From Coriobacteriia bacterium (lineage in GTDB: Bacteria > Actinomycetota > Coriobacteriia > Anaerosomatales > JAAXUF01), in the NCBI GenBank assembly GCA_031292615.1, contig JARLGT010000010.1, positions 1 to 55,171 of the forward strand: a stretch of 55,171 nucleotides of DNA, read 5' to 3'. The position numbers and the translations under genes were made by a program. Positions 16,779-24,590 of the stretch are shown here, piece by piece. Within the stretch, counting starts at the first letter, position 1. Every line of letters starts with the position of its first letter. A model generated the notes under the pieces. That model did not search any database, had not been told where the DNA came from, and worked only from the letters and a program-made list of their open reading frames with translations.

Positions 16779-17426
16779 CTAGCCGCCGGGATCGTCGCAG
16801 ACCATCGGCGCGGCCCGGACGTATCGGCGAGCACCGACCTCCTCGGCGACGAACCGCGCGAGACTCTCTCGACTAACGGCGAAGCCGATGTCGTCACGAC
16901 CGGGGTAGCCGACGCGCAGCGGGCGCGGTCGACGATGCGTCGTGCGGAGCAGCGGGACGCGCACGAGCGTCCAGTCGAGACCGGAGCCGCGCAGAATCTC
17001 GGCGATGGCCACCACCTCGGCGTACGCCGTCGGCACCAGCGTGCGCACCGCCGAGACCAGCAGGCGCTGCCGGAAGTCGGGCCGGTCGAGCGGGTCGGGC
17101 GCGCTCGCCGTCGAGACCTGCACGATGCGCCCCACGCCCGCCTCCCCCATCGCCGAGACGATCGCGCCCACCCCGGCAGCGATCGGCAGCCCGGGCGAGC
17201 GGCCGTGGGGTCCTAGAGCGCTCGCGACCGCATCAGCTCCTGCGATCGCATGTGCGATCGCGGTAACGTCGGCGAGGTCGCCAGTGACGACCTCGAGGCG
17301 CTCGCGGGGCGGCCCAAGGCGTTCCGGCCGCCGCGCGTACGCGACGACGGTGTCCCCGCGTGCCAGAAGCTCGGCCACGATGAGTTGGCCCGTGGGACCC
17401 GTGGGGCCAAAGACCGCGACTCTCAC
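16779..17426 (-). CDS. NAD(P)-binding protein, NmrA/SDR-like
   Basis: A 215-residue atypical short-chain dehydrogenase-fold protein. The cofactor motif is VFGPTGPTGQLI, followed by YARRPERL (NADP-type arginines) and VVTGDLADV. A catalytic YxxxK is not evident, as expected for NmrA-like regulators and sugar-nucleotide-like reductases. GTG start with a weak ribosome site, 25 nt behind the slipin stop, so probably co-transcribed. Substrate unknown. Confidence 0.8.
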   Translation of the reverse strand: MRVAVFGPTGPTGQLIVAELLARGDTVVAYARRPERLGPPRERLEVVTGDLADVTAIAHAIAGADAVASALGPHGRSPGLPIAAGVGAIVSAMGEAGVGRIVQVSTASAPDPLDRPDFRQRLLVSAVRTLVPTAYAEVVAIAEILRGSGLDWTLVRVPLLRTTHRRPRPLRVGYPGRDDIGFAVSRESLARFVAEEVGARRYVRAAPMVCDDPGG

Positions 17427-17451
17427 GCTGCCGGCCCGGCGTCTGGACGGC

Positions 17452-18240
17452 TCAGGACTGGGTGTCCTTCGCCTTGAAGTGGTCGCTGATGCTCGCGGCC
17501 AGCGTTGTGAACTCGCTCGGCATCATGACGATGGTCGTCGTGTTCTGCTCGGCGCCCACCTCGGTGATCATCTGCATGCGGCGCAACTCGAGTGCAAGCG
17601 GATTGGCGGTGATGATCAGGGAGGCATCGGCCAGCTTCTGCGCCGCCTCGCTCTCGGCCTCGGCCTTGATGATGCGGGCCCGCTTCTCGCGCTGGGCCTG
17701 CGCCTCTTGCGCCATCGCACGCTGCATCTGGACGGGAATCTCGACGTCCTTCATCTCGACCATCTCGACCTTGACGCCCCACGGCTCGGTCGCCTGATCG
17801 ACGATCTCTTGCAGAGCCGTGTTGATCTTGTCCCGCTCCTTGAGCACCTCATCGAGCGTGTGTTGGCCGATGATGTTTCGCATGGTGGTCAGCGCCACCT
17901 GATACGACGCCGAGTAGTAGTCGGCAACCGATATGACGGACTTCTCCGGGTCGGTGATCTTGAGCCACACGACCGCGTTGACCTTGACCGTGACCGAGTC
18001 CTTGGTGATCGACTCCTGGCTCTCGATGTCGATGGTCTGCGTGCGGATGTCGACCTTGCGCTGCGTGTCGAAACCAAACGGGACAAGCCAGTACAGTCCA
18101 GGCCCGCGGATACCCTTCATTCGTCCCAGCCTGAACACGACTGCGCGCTGGTACTGGTATGCGACACGCAAGCCGGAGATGAAGGCCAGTACGACGAATA
18201 TCAATATGCCGAACAGGACGAGTCCGCTGAATACCAGCAT
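17452..18240 (-). CDS. Slipin/stomatin-family membrane protein (SPFH domain)
   Basis: A 262-residue SPFH protein. One N-terminal membrane segment (FSGLVLFGILIFVVLAFISG) is followed by the SPFH domain (VFRLGRMKGIRGPGLYW, VDIRTQTIDIESQESITKD) and a helical coiled-coil region rich in Ala/Glu. It should form oligomeric rings organising the membrane or chaperoning proteases. The usual NfeD-like protease partner is not adjacent. The ATG at 18240 has AGGGAG 7 nt upstream; the frame is open further 5' but reads through a terminator hairpin. Confidence 0.93.
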   Translation of the reverse strand: MLVFSGLVLFGILIFVVLAFISGLRVAYQYQRAVVFRLGRMKGIRGPGLYWLVPFGFDTQRKVDIRTQTIDIESQESITKDSVTVKVNAVVWLKITDPEKSVISVADYYSASYQVALTTMRNIIGQHTLDEVLKERDKINTALQEIVDQATEPWGVKVEMVEMKDVEIPVQMQRAMAQEAQAQREKRARIIKAEAESEAAQKLADASLIITANPLALELRRMQMITEVGAEQNTTTIVMMPSEFTTLAASISDHFKAKDTQS

Positions 18241-18307
18241 GTGAGTCTCCCTAGTCACGAGAGTGTCTTCTGTTCTCGGCTCAGGAAGTTGATTCCCAAC
18301 ACGCAAA

Positions 18308-18348
18308 GCCGGGCGCCGCTCCATCTAGTTGTTGGAGCAGCGCCCGGC
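18308..18348 (-). terminator. Terminator-like hairpin between the 68-residue gene and slipin
   Basis: Arms 18308-18323 and 18333-18348 (GCCGGGCGCCGCTCCA and its complement with one mismatch) around a 9-nt loop. In the minus direction it follows the small membrane-protein stop and precedes the slipin ribosome site; a short TTT follows the stem. Confidence 0.65.
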
Positions 18349-18357
18349 ACGCCATCG

Positions 18358-18564
18358 TTAGCGGCGTCGACGAAGATGTTGCGACGTGCTTCGAGTGGGT
18401 GATGCCACGGCAGCCTGCGCCGCCGTTTCCTGCGGCACCTCGCCTTCGTCAACTCCGTGGTTGGTGCCGATCATGCTGTCGAGCTTGAGCAGCGCGATGC
18501 CCACGAGAACCACAACTGTCGTGAACGCGGCGATGCCAAGCCATTGGCCTGTGGTGAATACCAT
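18358..18564 (-). CDS. Small single-pass membrane protein
   Basis: A 68-residue protein. An N-terminal helix (WLGIAAFTTVVVLVGIALL) is followed by a polar tail ending in an arginine run. The ATG at 18564 is marked by AGAAGGGA 6 nt upstream; longer frames upstream look non-coding. It is followed directly by a strong hairpin, so it is probably a separate transcript from slipin. Function unknown. Confidence 0.65.
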   Translation of the reverse strand: MVFTTGQWLGIAAFTTVVVLVGIALLKLDSMIGTNHGVDEGEVPQETAAQAAVASPTRSTSQHLRRRR

Positions 18565-18610
18565 GGGATTCCCTTCTGGATTGCGGAACGGATGAGCTGC
18601 TAGGCAGCGC

Positions 18611-18979
18611 TCAGATCCGCAGTCGCAACGAGAAGGGTTCGACCGACACGCCAGCACACAACCGAGGTAGCGCGGCGACATCCACGCCAGCCGCCGACGT
18701 AAGGACGCCCGGCGTCAGAGCCGTGGACTGCCCTCCACGCGTGACCTGCAGCTTCGCGTTCGCCTCGATACTGCCCGCCGACGTCGGCGAAGAGTGCGTC
18801 GCGAGCAGGTTGGGCGCCGTTGCATTGTCGCTGCCAACTGTGCTCGACGTCGACGACAGGCCGGCGAGGCAACAAGCAGCAAGCAGCACCACCGCGAGCA
18901 GCGCGCTGAGAGCGAAACGGGCTTGTTTATGCGTTCGCGTCACGTCCTGCACGGTAGCATTCGGCGTGCCGGGGAGCAC
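18611..18979 (-). CDS. Possible small lipoprotein
   Basis: An open frame of up to 122 residues with a plausible lipoprotein signal: basic segment THKQARF, hydrophobic run LLAVVLL and lipobox LAAC. A Ser/Thr-rich stretch and a short beta-rich tail follow. No good ribosome site marks the GTG at 18979 or the internal GTG (VTRTHKQ). I do not recognise the family. It could be spurious, but the signal peptide is better than chance. Confidence 0.4.
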   Translation of the reverse strand: MLPGTPNATVQDVTRTHKQARFALSALLAVVLLAACCLAGLSSTSSTVGSDNATAPNLLATHSSPTSAGSIEANAKLQVTRGGQSTALTPGVLTSAAGVDVAALPRLCAGVSVEPFSLRLRI

Positions 18980-19061
18980 GATTGCGTTCGTCTCGGCCAG
19001 TCAACTAACTGCCGAGAAATGCAGGGGTGTGCAAATTCCGCGAAAGCCGTCATACTGTCGG

Positions 19062-19153
19062 CGAGTCCGAACACGGGCTCGGATGTTTGCGGTGCGTCAA
19101 CCCGCTGGCATGCGGGAGACCGCACCGCATTTTTGTGTACCCCGCCGGGGTAC
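19062..19153 (+). promoter_or_regulatory. Structured 5' leader of the cold-shock gene with internal intrinsic terminator
   Basis: Three hairpins precede the csp ATG at 19172. The first is 19062-19069 with 19074-19081 (8 bp, AACA loop). The second is a clear intrinsic terminator: GCGGTGCG (19089-19096) with CGCACCGC (19121-19128), an inner CCCGC/GCGGG pair, then TTTTT at 19130-19134. The third is GTACCCC/GGGGTAC (19137-19153). No plus-strand gene lies upstream, so the terminator either controls read-through into csp or ends a small RNA. A CATACT at about 19051 could be the -10 element. Confidence 0.6.
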
Positions 19154-19171
19154 GAGATTGGATGGTAAGGA

Positions 19172-19375
19172 ATGGCTACAGGTACCGTTAAGTGGTTCAA
19201 CCCTGACAAGGGCTACGGCTTCATCTCGCGCGAGGACGGCGACGATCTGTTCGCTCACTTCAGCGAGATCCAGGGCGACGGCTTCAAGACCCTCGATGAG
19301 GGCCAGGCCGTTGAGTTCGAGATCACCACTGGCCAGAACGGCAAGCTCCAGGCCAGCAAGATCACCAAGCTCTAA
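19172..19375 (+). CDS. Cold-shock protein (CspA family)
   Basis: A 67-residue OB-fold RNA chaperone, full length for the family. RNP1 is KGYGFISRE and RNP2 is DLFAHFSEI; the opening [11 protein letters not shown] is classic. It binds single-stranded RNA and melts structure, aiding translation and antitermination. TAAGGA abuts the ATG; GGATGG slightly upstream may be the working ribosome site. An intrinsic terminator lies 37 nt upstream (leader) and another follows the stop. Confidence 0.97.
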   Translation: MATGTVKWFNPDKGYGFISREDGDDLFAHFSEIQGDGFKTLDEGQAVEFEITTGQNGKLQASKITKL

Positions 19376-19400
19376 GCTTCGATCTAGCTGCAACTCACGG

Positions 19401-19431
19401 AAGGGCGGTCCTTAAGGGGCCGTCCTTTCTA
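19401..19431 (+). terminator. Intrinsic terminator of csp
   Basis: AAGGGCGGTCC (19401-19411) pairs with GGGCCGTCCTT (19417-19427) over 11 bp with two G-T wobbles and a TTAAG loop; a T-rich run (TTCT ATTCTCT) follows. It is 26 nt after the csp stop. Confidence 0.8.
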
Positions 19432-19629
19432 TTCTCTGAAAGTTGCGGCACAGGGTCGGTCTGCGAGAGTAGAATCGTCACGTGCAAGAGACATGCGACA
19501 TCCATCTCGCCCGTTTCGCGATCGCAGCTGTTGCGGCGCCTGCGCAGAGCGTGTGCCTCGGATTCGACGCGCGGTCTGGCGCCGAGACGGATCAGAAACT
19601 CCGTCGCCCACGAGCCTAGGGAGACCCCA

Positions 19630-19827
19630 GTGAAGCTGTTCGAGCCCCAAGTACTCATCATCATCCTGATCATCGTGCTGATCATCTTCGGCCCCAAGCA
19701 GCTGCCCCAGCTGGGCAAGTCGCTCGGCCAGACGATGAAGTCCATTCGCGATGGCATGGAAGACGACGAGGACTCCGCCGCTGGGTCCTCGGCCAAGGCC
19801 GAGACCACCAAGGATGCAGACGCTTAG
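19630..19827 (+). CDS. tatA: Twin-arginine translocase subunit TatA/TatE
   Basis: A 65-residue protein. A short N-terminal membrane helix (IIILIIVLIIF) is followed by the hallmark FGPKQLPQLGKSLGQ and an acidic tail. It forms the pore-like oligomer of the Tat system, which exports folded proteins. The GTG at 19630 has AGGGAG 6 nt upstream. TatC is not nearby. Upstream in-frame sequence to 19531 lacks a ribosome site and is not included. Confidence 0.93.
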   Translation: MKLFEPQVLIIILIIVLIIFGPKQLPQLGKSLGQTMKSIRDGMEDDEDSAAGSSAKAETTKDADA

Positions 19828-19837
19828 CGCGGTCCTT

Positions 19838-19893
19838 CGAGGCCCGTCCACAACGATCATCCGGGGCCATCCTGAACTCGAGACGGGCCCTCG
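19838..19893. terminator. Possible bidirectional terminator between convergent genes
   Basis: CGAGGCCCGTC (19838-19848) and GACGGGCCCTCG (19882-19893) are complementary with one bulged base, around a 33-nt loop, in the 81-nt gap between tatA and the convergent 197-residue gene. No T-tract; weak. Confidence 0.35.
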
Positions 19894-19908
19894 TTGGGCG
19901 ATACGGCG

Positions 19909-20502
19909 CTACTGCTCCTCAGGAACCTCGACCAGCTTCTCCCGCAGCCGCTCAAGCCCATGCCGGTAACTCTCGGCGTCGCCGTACTCGAAGAAGTTCG
20001 GGTAGTGATCGTGAGCGGCCAGAACCCTCCGAGCGTGCTTGATCGGGCAGAAGAACTGCTCGGTGCGAGCGGCGATCTCGCGGCCGTAGCCCATCAGGCC
20101 GTTGGCATAACCGCAGTAGAAGCAGTTGAACTTCTCAAGGATGTTGAGGTACGGCAGGTCGCCTCGGTCGAGCAGCAGATAGTCAGAGCGCTTCACCTTG
20201 GTGATGTGATAGACGGGGAAACAGATCGCCTGATAGACGGAGAGAAAGACGTCGAGCAAGGCGAGCGGCACGAACCCCGCGTAGATGACCGGGGAAACGA
20301 GCCAGCTGAGGAGCGAGGCACCGGTCATGTAGGTGAATAGGCCGGTCTTTGACGCGCGCTGAAGCTCTGTGACGCTCTCGCTGAACTGGGCGCGCTTCTC
20401 GTCCATGACGTACGCGAAGTCATGACTCTTCTTGTCGAACTCGACCTGCATCTCGTCCTCGAGCGTCTTGATCTGCTCGATGAGATCGTCGATACGAGAC
20501 AT
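19909..20502 (-). CDS. Conserved hypothetical protein with cysteine cluster and hydrophobic hairpin
   Basis: A 197-residue protein. Residues 1-50 form a charged coiled coil. Two hydrophobic segments (about 53-95) suggest a membrane hairpin. Then comes a Cys-rich motif, NCFYCGYANGLMGYGREI, with another Cys at QFFCPIKHARR, and a His/Tyr-rich end. The CxxC plus distal Cys/His could bind zinc or iron. I have the impression it belongs to a widespread uncharacterised family, but I cannot name it. ATG start; convergent with tatA. Confidence 0.75.
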   Translation of the reverse strand: MSRIDDLIEQIKTLEDEMQVEFDKKSHDFAYVMDEKRAQFSESVTELQRASKTGLFTYMTGASLLSWLVSPVIYAGFVPLALLDVFLSVYQAICFPVYHITKVKRSDYLLLDRGDLPYLNILEKFNCFYCGYANGLMGYGREIAARTEQFFCPIKHARRVLAAHDHYPNFFEYGDAESYRHGLERLREKLVEVPEEQ

Positions 20503-20684
20503 CGGTCCTCGGCTCTGTTGCCCGAAGACGCGCCTTCGCGGCGAGCCGACCCCGGGAATGTGGCGAGTTCGAGTGAGTGCTCGGATGCTCGGCCGAGGAC
20601 AACACTACTCCCCCTGCGCCATGCGTGGGCCGAACGCAGCGCACAATGGCTGTTCGGCGAGGCGTCGAGCGAGCGCAATCGCGC

Positions 20685-21923
20685 TCAGTAGCGCCTCAGC
20701 GCGAAGAGGCCGACCCACTGCTCGGAGGTGAGGCGGGCTCGCCACTGAGAAAGCGCGGCTGGGGTACTCCCGATGAAGGCGCTCGGCTTCACGGCGGCGC
20801 GATATGCCGCCAGGCTCTTCTTGGAGCTGTTGATCCGCCAGTCTTGCTTGTGGCCGAGACCGTGCTCCAAGGCGTCGTAGTAGATGACGGCCTTGATCTC
20901 GGGATGCCGCGTGCGTATGCGCTTGAACGTGTCAGTGAGCCAGTGTGCCTTGCTCCCCTTGTTCTCGACTGACGCGATCTCCGTGATGACGACGGGCTTG
21001 TGAGTCGTCTTGAGGTAGCTCAGCGGCGTCTTGTAGATCTTGTCGAAACTCCGCCATGGACCGCCACCCATGCCGCCCCAGTTAAAGCCGCTCACGCCCA
21101 CCCAGTCCACGTACGACGGACCGGGGTAGTACGCCGCGAACCGATTGACTTGGAGTGCGGGGCGGCTCTCGAAGTTCACGCTCCACACCCATGTCACGTT
21201 GGTTGCGCCCTCGCGCTCGAAGAGGTCGTGGACGTGACGCCAAGCGGTCACGAATTGCGCCGGACTGTTGCCGTTCGCCAACCCGCACCATGGATACCAG
21301 CAGCCATTCATCTCGTGGAACGGGCTGATCATGACCGGCCCGCCCGCCGCCTTCACGTCTCTGGCGAACTGCGTGAGATAGGCGTCGTAGTCGCCGGCGC
21401 CGATCTTGGCGAGCGTCCATGCCGGCATGTCGCTCGGCGTCTTGAGGTTGTGTGGCTGGTCCCCGGGGTTCCACGGCTCCCATGAGATCAACGGGACTGC
21501 GCCGCGATTCCAAAGCGCAATAGCCGATGCCGCGTCAAACCGCCCGGCCCCGCTCGGCGCCCACGGCTGGAACCACATGACGATCGACGCAGACTTGCCC
21601 GAAAGGGTCTTGTACGCGGAGAGCGCCGTCGCCTGGTACGGCGCAGGTGGCCGAAACACGCCTATGTACGCGCCGCGCGACGGTGCGCTGACACGGCCCG
21701 CAAGCGGGCGGTCGCTGGCTTCGGTGCCCGTGGGTTCTGGGCTCGACGAGGTCTCGCCCACCGTAGGGGTGGTCTCGGCAAGGGCGATCGATGCGCGACC
21801 GGATGCGCTCGTGCCCGCGAGTCCCAGGGCCGCGAGCACCAGCGCAAGCGCGATGAAGGCGCGCACGGCGCGGAGACTGGATGGCTGCTGTGCTCGGCGT
21901 GCAGAGCGCGGCTTGCGGATCAC
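20685..21923 (-). CDS. Secreted GH26-like glycoside hydrolase
   Basis: A 412-residue exported enzyme: Arg-rich n-region, hydrophobic signal segment (about 20-42), Pro/Ser/Thr linker, then a TIM-barrel catalytic domain of the beta-mannanase (GH26) type. The acid/base Glu is in ISPFHEMNGCWYPW and the nucleophile Glu in PVVITEIAS. The segment AWRHVHDLFEREGATNVTWVW is shared with the GH26 gene at 30659. Substrate may be mannan, a beta-1,3/1,4-glucan or the cell's own exopolysaccharide. GTG start. No extra C-terminal module, unlike the second GH26. Confidence 0.85.
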   Translation of the reverse strand: MIRKPRSARRAQQPSSLRAVRAFIALALVLAALGLAGTSASGRASIALAETTPTVGETSSSPEPTGTEASDRPLAGRVSAPSRGAYIGVFRPPAPYQATALSAYKTLSGKSASIVMWFQPWAPSGAGRFDAASAIALWNRGAVPLISWEPWNPGDQPHNLKTPSDMPAWTLAKIGAGDYDAYLTQFARDVKAAGGPVMISPFHEMNGCWYPWCGLANGNSPAQFVTAWRHVHDLFEREGATNVTWVWSVNFESRPALQVNRFAAYYPGPSYVDWVGVSGFNWGGMGGGPWRSFDKIYKTPLSYLKTTHKPVVITEIASVENKGSKAHWLTDTFKRIRTRHPEIKAVIYYDALEHGLGHKQDWRINSSKKSLAAYRAAVKPSAFIGSTPAALSQWRARLTSEQWVGLFALRRY

Positions 21924-22101
21924 GGATAACCTACCTCGCGGACGGCCTTCGCGCCGGACGTTGCGCGCACAACGTACTCTCTCGTCCGCAAGATACGCCC
22001 TTCAACGCCCGTGCGCACGTGCCGGCGGGTTCGAGGACGCGGGCAACGCCACTCCCCGCTGCTCGTTATGCGCGACCGGCGGCCGCCAAACGAACGCTAC
22101 G

Positions 22102-23100
22102 CTACTGGCTGGGGAACACCTGTCGCTGATCGGGAATGACGTCCAGCGCGACCGTCTTGCCGAACAGCTTGCCGCGCAGCGCCGCCTTGAGCACGTCGGT
22201 CGATGGGAGCTTCCCACTTCCTGTGACCGCAATCTGCACCTGCTCACCAGCGTTCACCGACACGACGCGGTAGTCGCTGCCTGCGAGCCATGCCTCGGTA
22301 GCGGTGTTCGCACGGCGCTCCATGATGTTGGTGATCGCTACGTCGTAGCTCGTCAGAGCAAGCGGCACCGTGATAGCGCAGATGAGCACGACCACGAGCA
22401 CGATCGCCGTGCGACGTGCACGCATGGACTGGCCGGCAAGCGCGATCTGGGGGTATCGCATGAGTCCGAAGACAAACGATCCGGTGAGCAGAATCGCCAG
22501 GTAGTTGGTGCAGAACAGCAGCAGACTGCCCAGGGCCAAGTCCGGTCGACCCACGGCGAGCAGGATGCCCACGTTAGCCAGCGGCGGCACCAATGAGATT
22601 GCGATTGCCACACCCGGCAGCGTGTCCGAGACGTCCTTGCGCCCGATGGCGAACGCGCCCGCCAATCCCGTCGCGACAGCGGCGAGCAGGTCGACGAGGC
22701 GCGGGGACGTGCGGGATATGATCTGGCCGACACTCGTTGGGTCGAGAGTACGCGAGAACGGTAGCGTCAGGACGAAACCCACTGCGATCGCGGTCAGCAT
22801 TCCGCCAACTCCAACGAGCAGCGAACTCACTATCGCCTTGCGATCCCCGATCGCGATGCCGAAAGCCAAACCCATGATCGGCAGCATGAGCGGCGCCACG
22901 ATCATCGCGCCGATGACGGCTGCCACAGAGTCGCCGATGAGCCCGAACGTGGCAATCGCGGCGGCGAGGATGAGCAACGCCCAGAATCTGACAAGCCGTT
23001 CTTGAAGTCTCGGCTGCTCGAAAAGTAGAACGTCGCGGACGCGCTGGAGCTCCGACCCGTCCACTTTCCCGCCGTGCAAGATGTCGCCGAAGTTCGCCAA
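22102..23100 (-). CDS. DUF389 membrane protein
   Basis: A 332-residue polytopic protein of the DUF389 (TIGR00341-like) family of unknown function. Recognisable blocks are FGLIGDSVAAVIGAMIVAPLMLPI, GLAGAFAIGRKD, LPGVAIAISLVPPLANVG and a C-terminal soluble domain. The TTG at 23100 has GAGGAG 7 nt upstream and gives the usual family length; a longer open frame continues to 23316 but lacks a start signal. Divergent from the membrane gene at 23316. Confidence 0.85.
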   Translation of the reverse strand: MANFGDILHGGKVDGSELQRVRDVLLFEQPRLQERLVRFWALLILAAAIATFGLIGDSVAAVIGAMIVAPLMLPIMGLAFGIAIGDRKAIVSSLLVGVGGMLTAIAVGFVLTLPFSRTLDPTSVGQIISRTSPRLVDLLAAVATGLAGAFAIGRKDVSDTLPGVAIAISLVPPLANVGILLAVGRPDLALGSLLLFCTNYLAILLTGSFVFGLMRYPQIALAGQSMRARRTAIVLVVVLICAITVPLALTSYDVAITNIMERRANTATEAWLAGSDYRVVSVNAGEQVQIAVTGSGKLPSTDVLKAALRGKLFGKTVALDVIPDQRQVFPSQ

Positions 23101-23315
23101 GGGTCGCTCCTCGTTCGCGCTGATGCGAGGCCGGATTCGCTGGATTGGAAGATACCCCCTCGGCTGGCCGAGCGAACTTGGAGGGCGGCGTCGCGTCACT
23201 AGCCGCTGGAAGCAGCGGCGCAACTCGCCTGGGCCACGCAGGAGTGAGATGGGTTCTCGGCGAAGTCGCAGGGGCGTGAAGACTGACTTCGGCCAGCGGG
23301 GGAGGACGTCGCACA

Positions 23316-24212
23316 ATGGGCGGACTGAGGCGCTTCATCACGAGTCATCCGGTGATCACGAGCGTCATTCTGTGGCTGATTGCCTGCGCCGTGACCGGGG
23401 CCGCGCTTCTGTGGCAGGACGAGACCGGCCCGACGTACCCGCTTCAAGGCACCGTCCAAACCGCGAAGGGCCCGGTTCACTTCGAGTTCCTGCGCAGCGA
23501 GACCATCGGCACGGATCTCAAGGTGCTCCTCCTCGACCCGGTGCCGCAGGGGCTGACCGCAACCGTGAAGTTTCGCCGCTACACGTCTGGCGACGCATGG
23601 CGGGAGCTGCCACTGAAGGCCGGTCAGTTCGAGTTCTCTCGGCGGGGCAGCGTGACCAATGTTGGCGGCGTGGGCGCCCAGCTGCCGAGTCTGAAGGAGC
23701 GCGCCGGCAAGTACGAGTACCTCGTCTACCTCAACGACGGCTCGGGCAAGCCGTTCTCAGTCACGGGCGACAAGGCGATTCTGGCGCGCTACAAGGGCGA
23801 CGTGCCCATTTTCGTGCTGGCCATCCACATCCTGGTGATCTTCCTCGCGATGCTGTTCGCGATTCGCACGTCGCTTGAAGCCATCATCGACGGCGACTAC
23901 ACGTGGATGCTGTGGGCCACGCTGATCGCGTTCTTCTTGGGCGCGTTCGTGCTGGGGCCGATCGTGCAGTGGTACGCGTTCCGCGTGTGGTGGTCGGGAT
24001 TCCCCTATGGAGGCGACTGGACCGACAACAAGGTGGTCGTGGAGCTGCTGGCGTGGGTGGTCGCAGTCGTGCTGAACTGGGGCAAACGCCGCAATCGCTG
24101 GATTGTGGTGGGGGCGGGCCTGGTCACGCTCGCCGTCTACTTCATCCCGCACAGCATCTTCGGCTCCGAGTACAGCTACAGCGGCGGCCCCAGCCGCGGC
24201 ACGAACGGGTAG
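23316..24212 (+). CDS. Membrane protein of unknown function with extracytoplasmic beta domain
   Basis: A 298-residue protein. One N-terminal membrane segment (VITSVILWLIACAVTGAALL) is followed by an about 120-residue beta-rich domain (YPLQGTVQTAKGPVHFEFLRS, KVLLLDPVPQGLTATVKFRRY), then four membrane segments (about 160-285). This layout suggests the beta domain is outside. I know similar conserved hypothetical proteins but no function. ATG start, GGAGGA nearby. Two overlapping hairpins follow the stop. Confidence 0.7.
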   Translation: MGGLRRFITSHPVITSVILWLIACAVTGAALLWQDETGPTYPLQGTVQTAKGPVHFEFLRSETIGTDLKVLLLDPVPQGLTATVKFRRYTSGDAWRELPLKAGQFEFSRRGSVTNVGGVGAQLPSLKERAGKYEYLVYLNDGSGKPFSVTGDKAILARYKGDVPIFVLAIHILVIFLAMLFAIRTSLEAIIDGDYTWMLWATLIAFFLGAFVLGPIVQWYAFRVWWSGFPYGGDWTDNKVVVELLAWVVAVVLNWGKRRNRWIVVGAGLVTLAVYFIPHSIFGSEYSYSGGPSRGTNG

Positions 24213-24232
24213 GCATCGATCTGCAGACGCCC

Positions 24233-24288
24233 CGAGCACATGCCGGTGCAGCAGGCAGCCCCGGCATGTGCTCGAATGCCGGGGCTGC
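24233..24288. terminator. Two mutually exclusive hairpins after the membrane gene
   Basis: CGAGCACATGCCGG (24233-24246) is perfectly complementary to CCGGCATGTGCTCG (24261-24274). GCAGCCCCGGCAT (24255-24267) is perfectly complementary to ATGCCGGGGCTGC (24276-24288). The middle segment is used by both, so only one can form. It is probably a terminator region for the plus-strand gene, with no clear T-tract. Confidence 0.6.
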
Positions 24289-24348
24289 GCGAGAACGGTC
24301 CTTCGCGACGCCGGACCGCTCAGGTGCGGGTCGCGGTCGCGATGTGCA

Positions 24349-24528
24349 CTACTTCGCAGTCTCGTCGTACTGCATGATGCCGAAGAGAATCCCGGCCGGA
24401 TCGGCGATGTAGGTCAGCCAGCCCGAACCGGGAACGGCGCGCTAGGGAACAGCGATCGTTCCGCCGGCCGCCACGGCCTTTGCCGCGAACGCGTCTTTCA
24501 CGGCAGCCTTCGCGCCTGCGTCAAGGCG
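24349..24528 (-). pseudogene. Decayed VOC/glyoxalase-family gene, C-terminal remnant with in-frame stop
   Basis: Reading the minus strand, one frame gives RLDAGAKAAVKDAFAAKA.., AAGGTIAVP, a TAG stop (24442-24444), then RAVPGSGWLTYIADPAG, ILFGIMQYDETAK and a true stop at 24349-24351. The end matches the C terminus of VOC-superfamily proteins (..PGxGxxxxxxDPxGxxxGxxQxDxxAK). One base change (AAG to TAG) explains the internal stop. The N-terminal half is missing. It sits downstream of acuC. Confidence 0.65.
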
Positions 24529-24590
24529 CGTTAGTGGGATGTACCCACATGCGTGGCGGTGACTGAAAGGCAGCTCGCAAGCCCCAGCCG

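Noticed and set aside
18723-19415. 230-residue plus frame across the csp gene
   Set aside because: Reads csp out of frame and passes through an intrinsic terminator hairpin.
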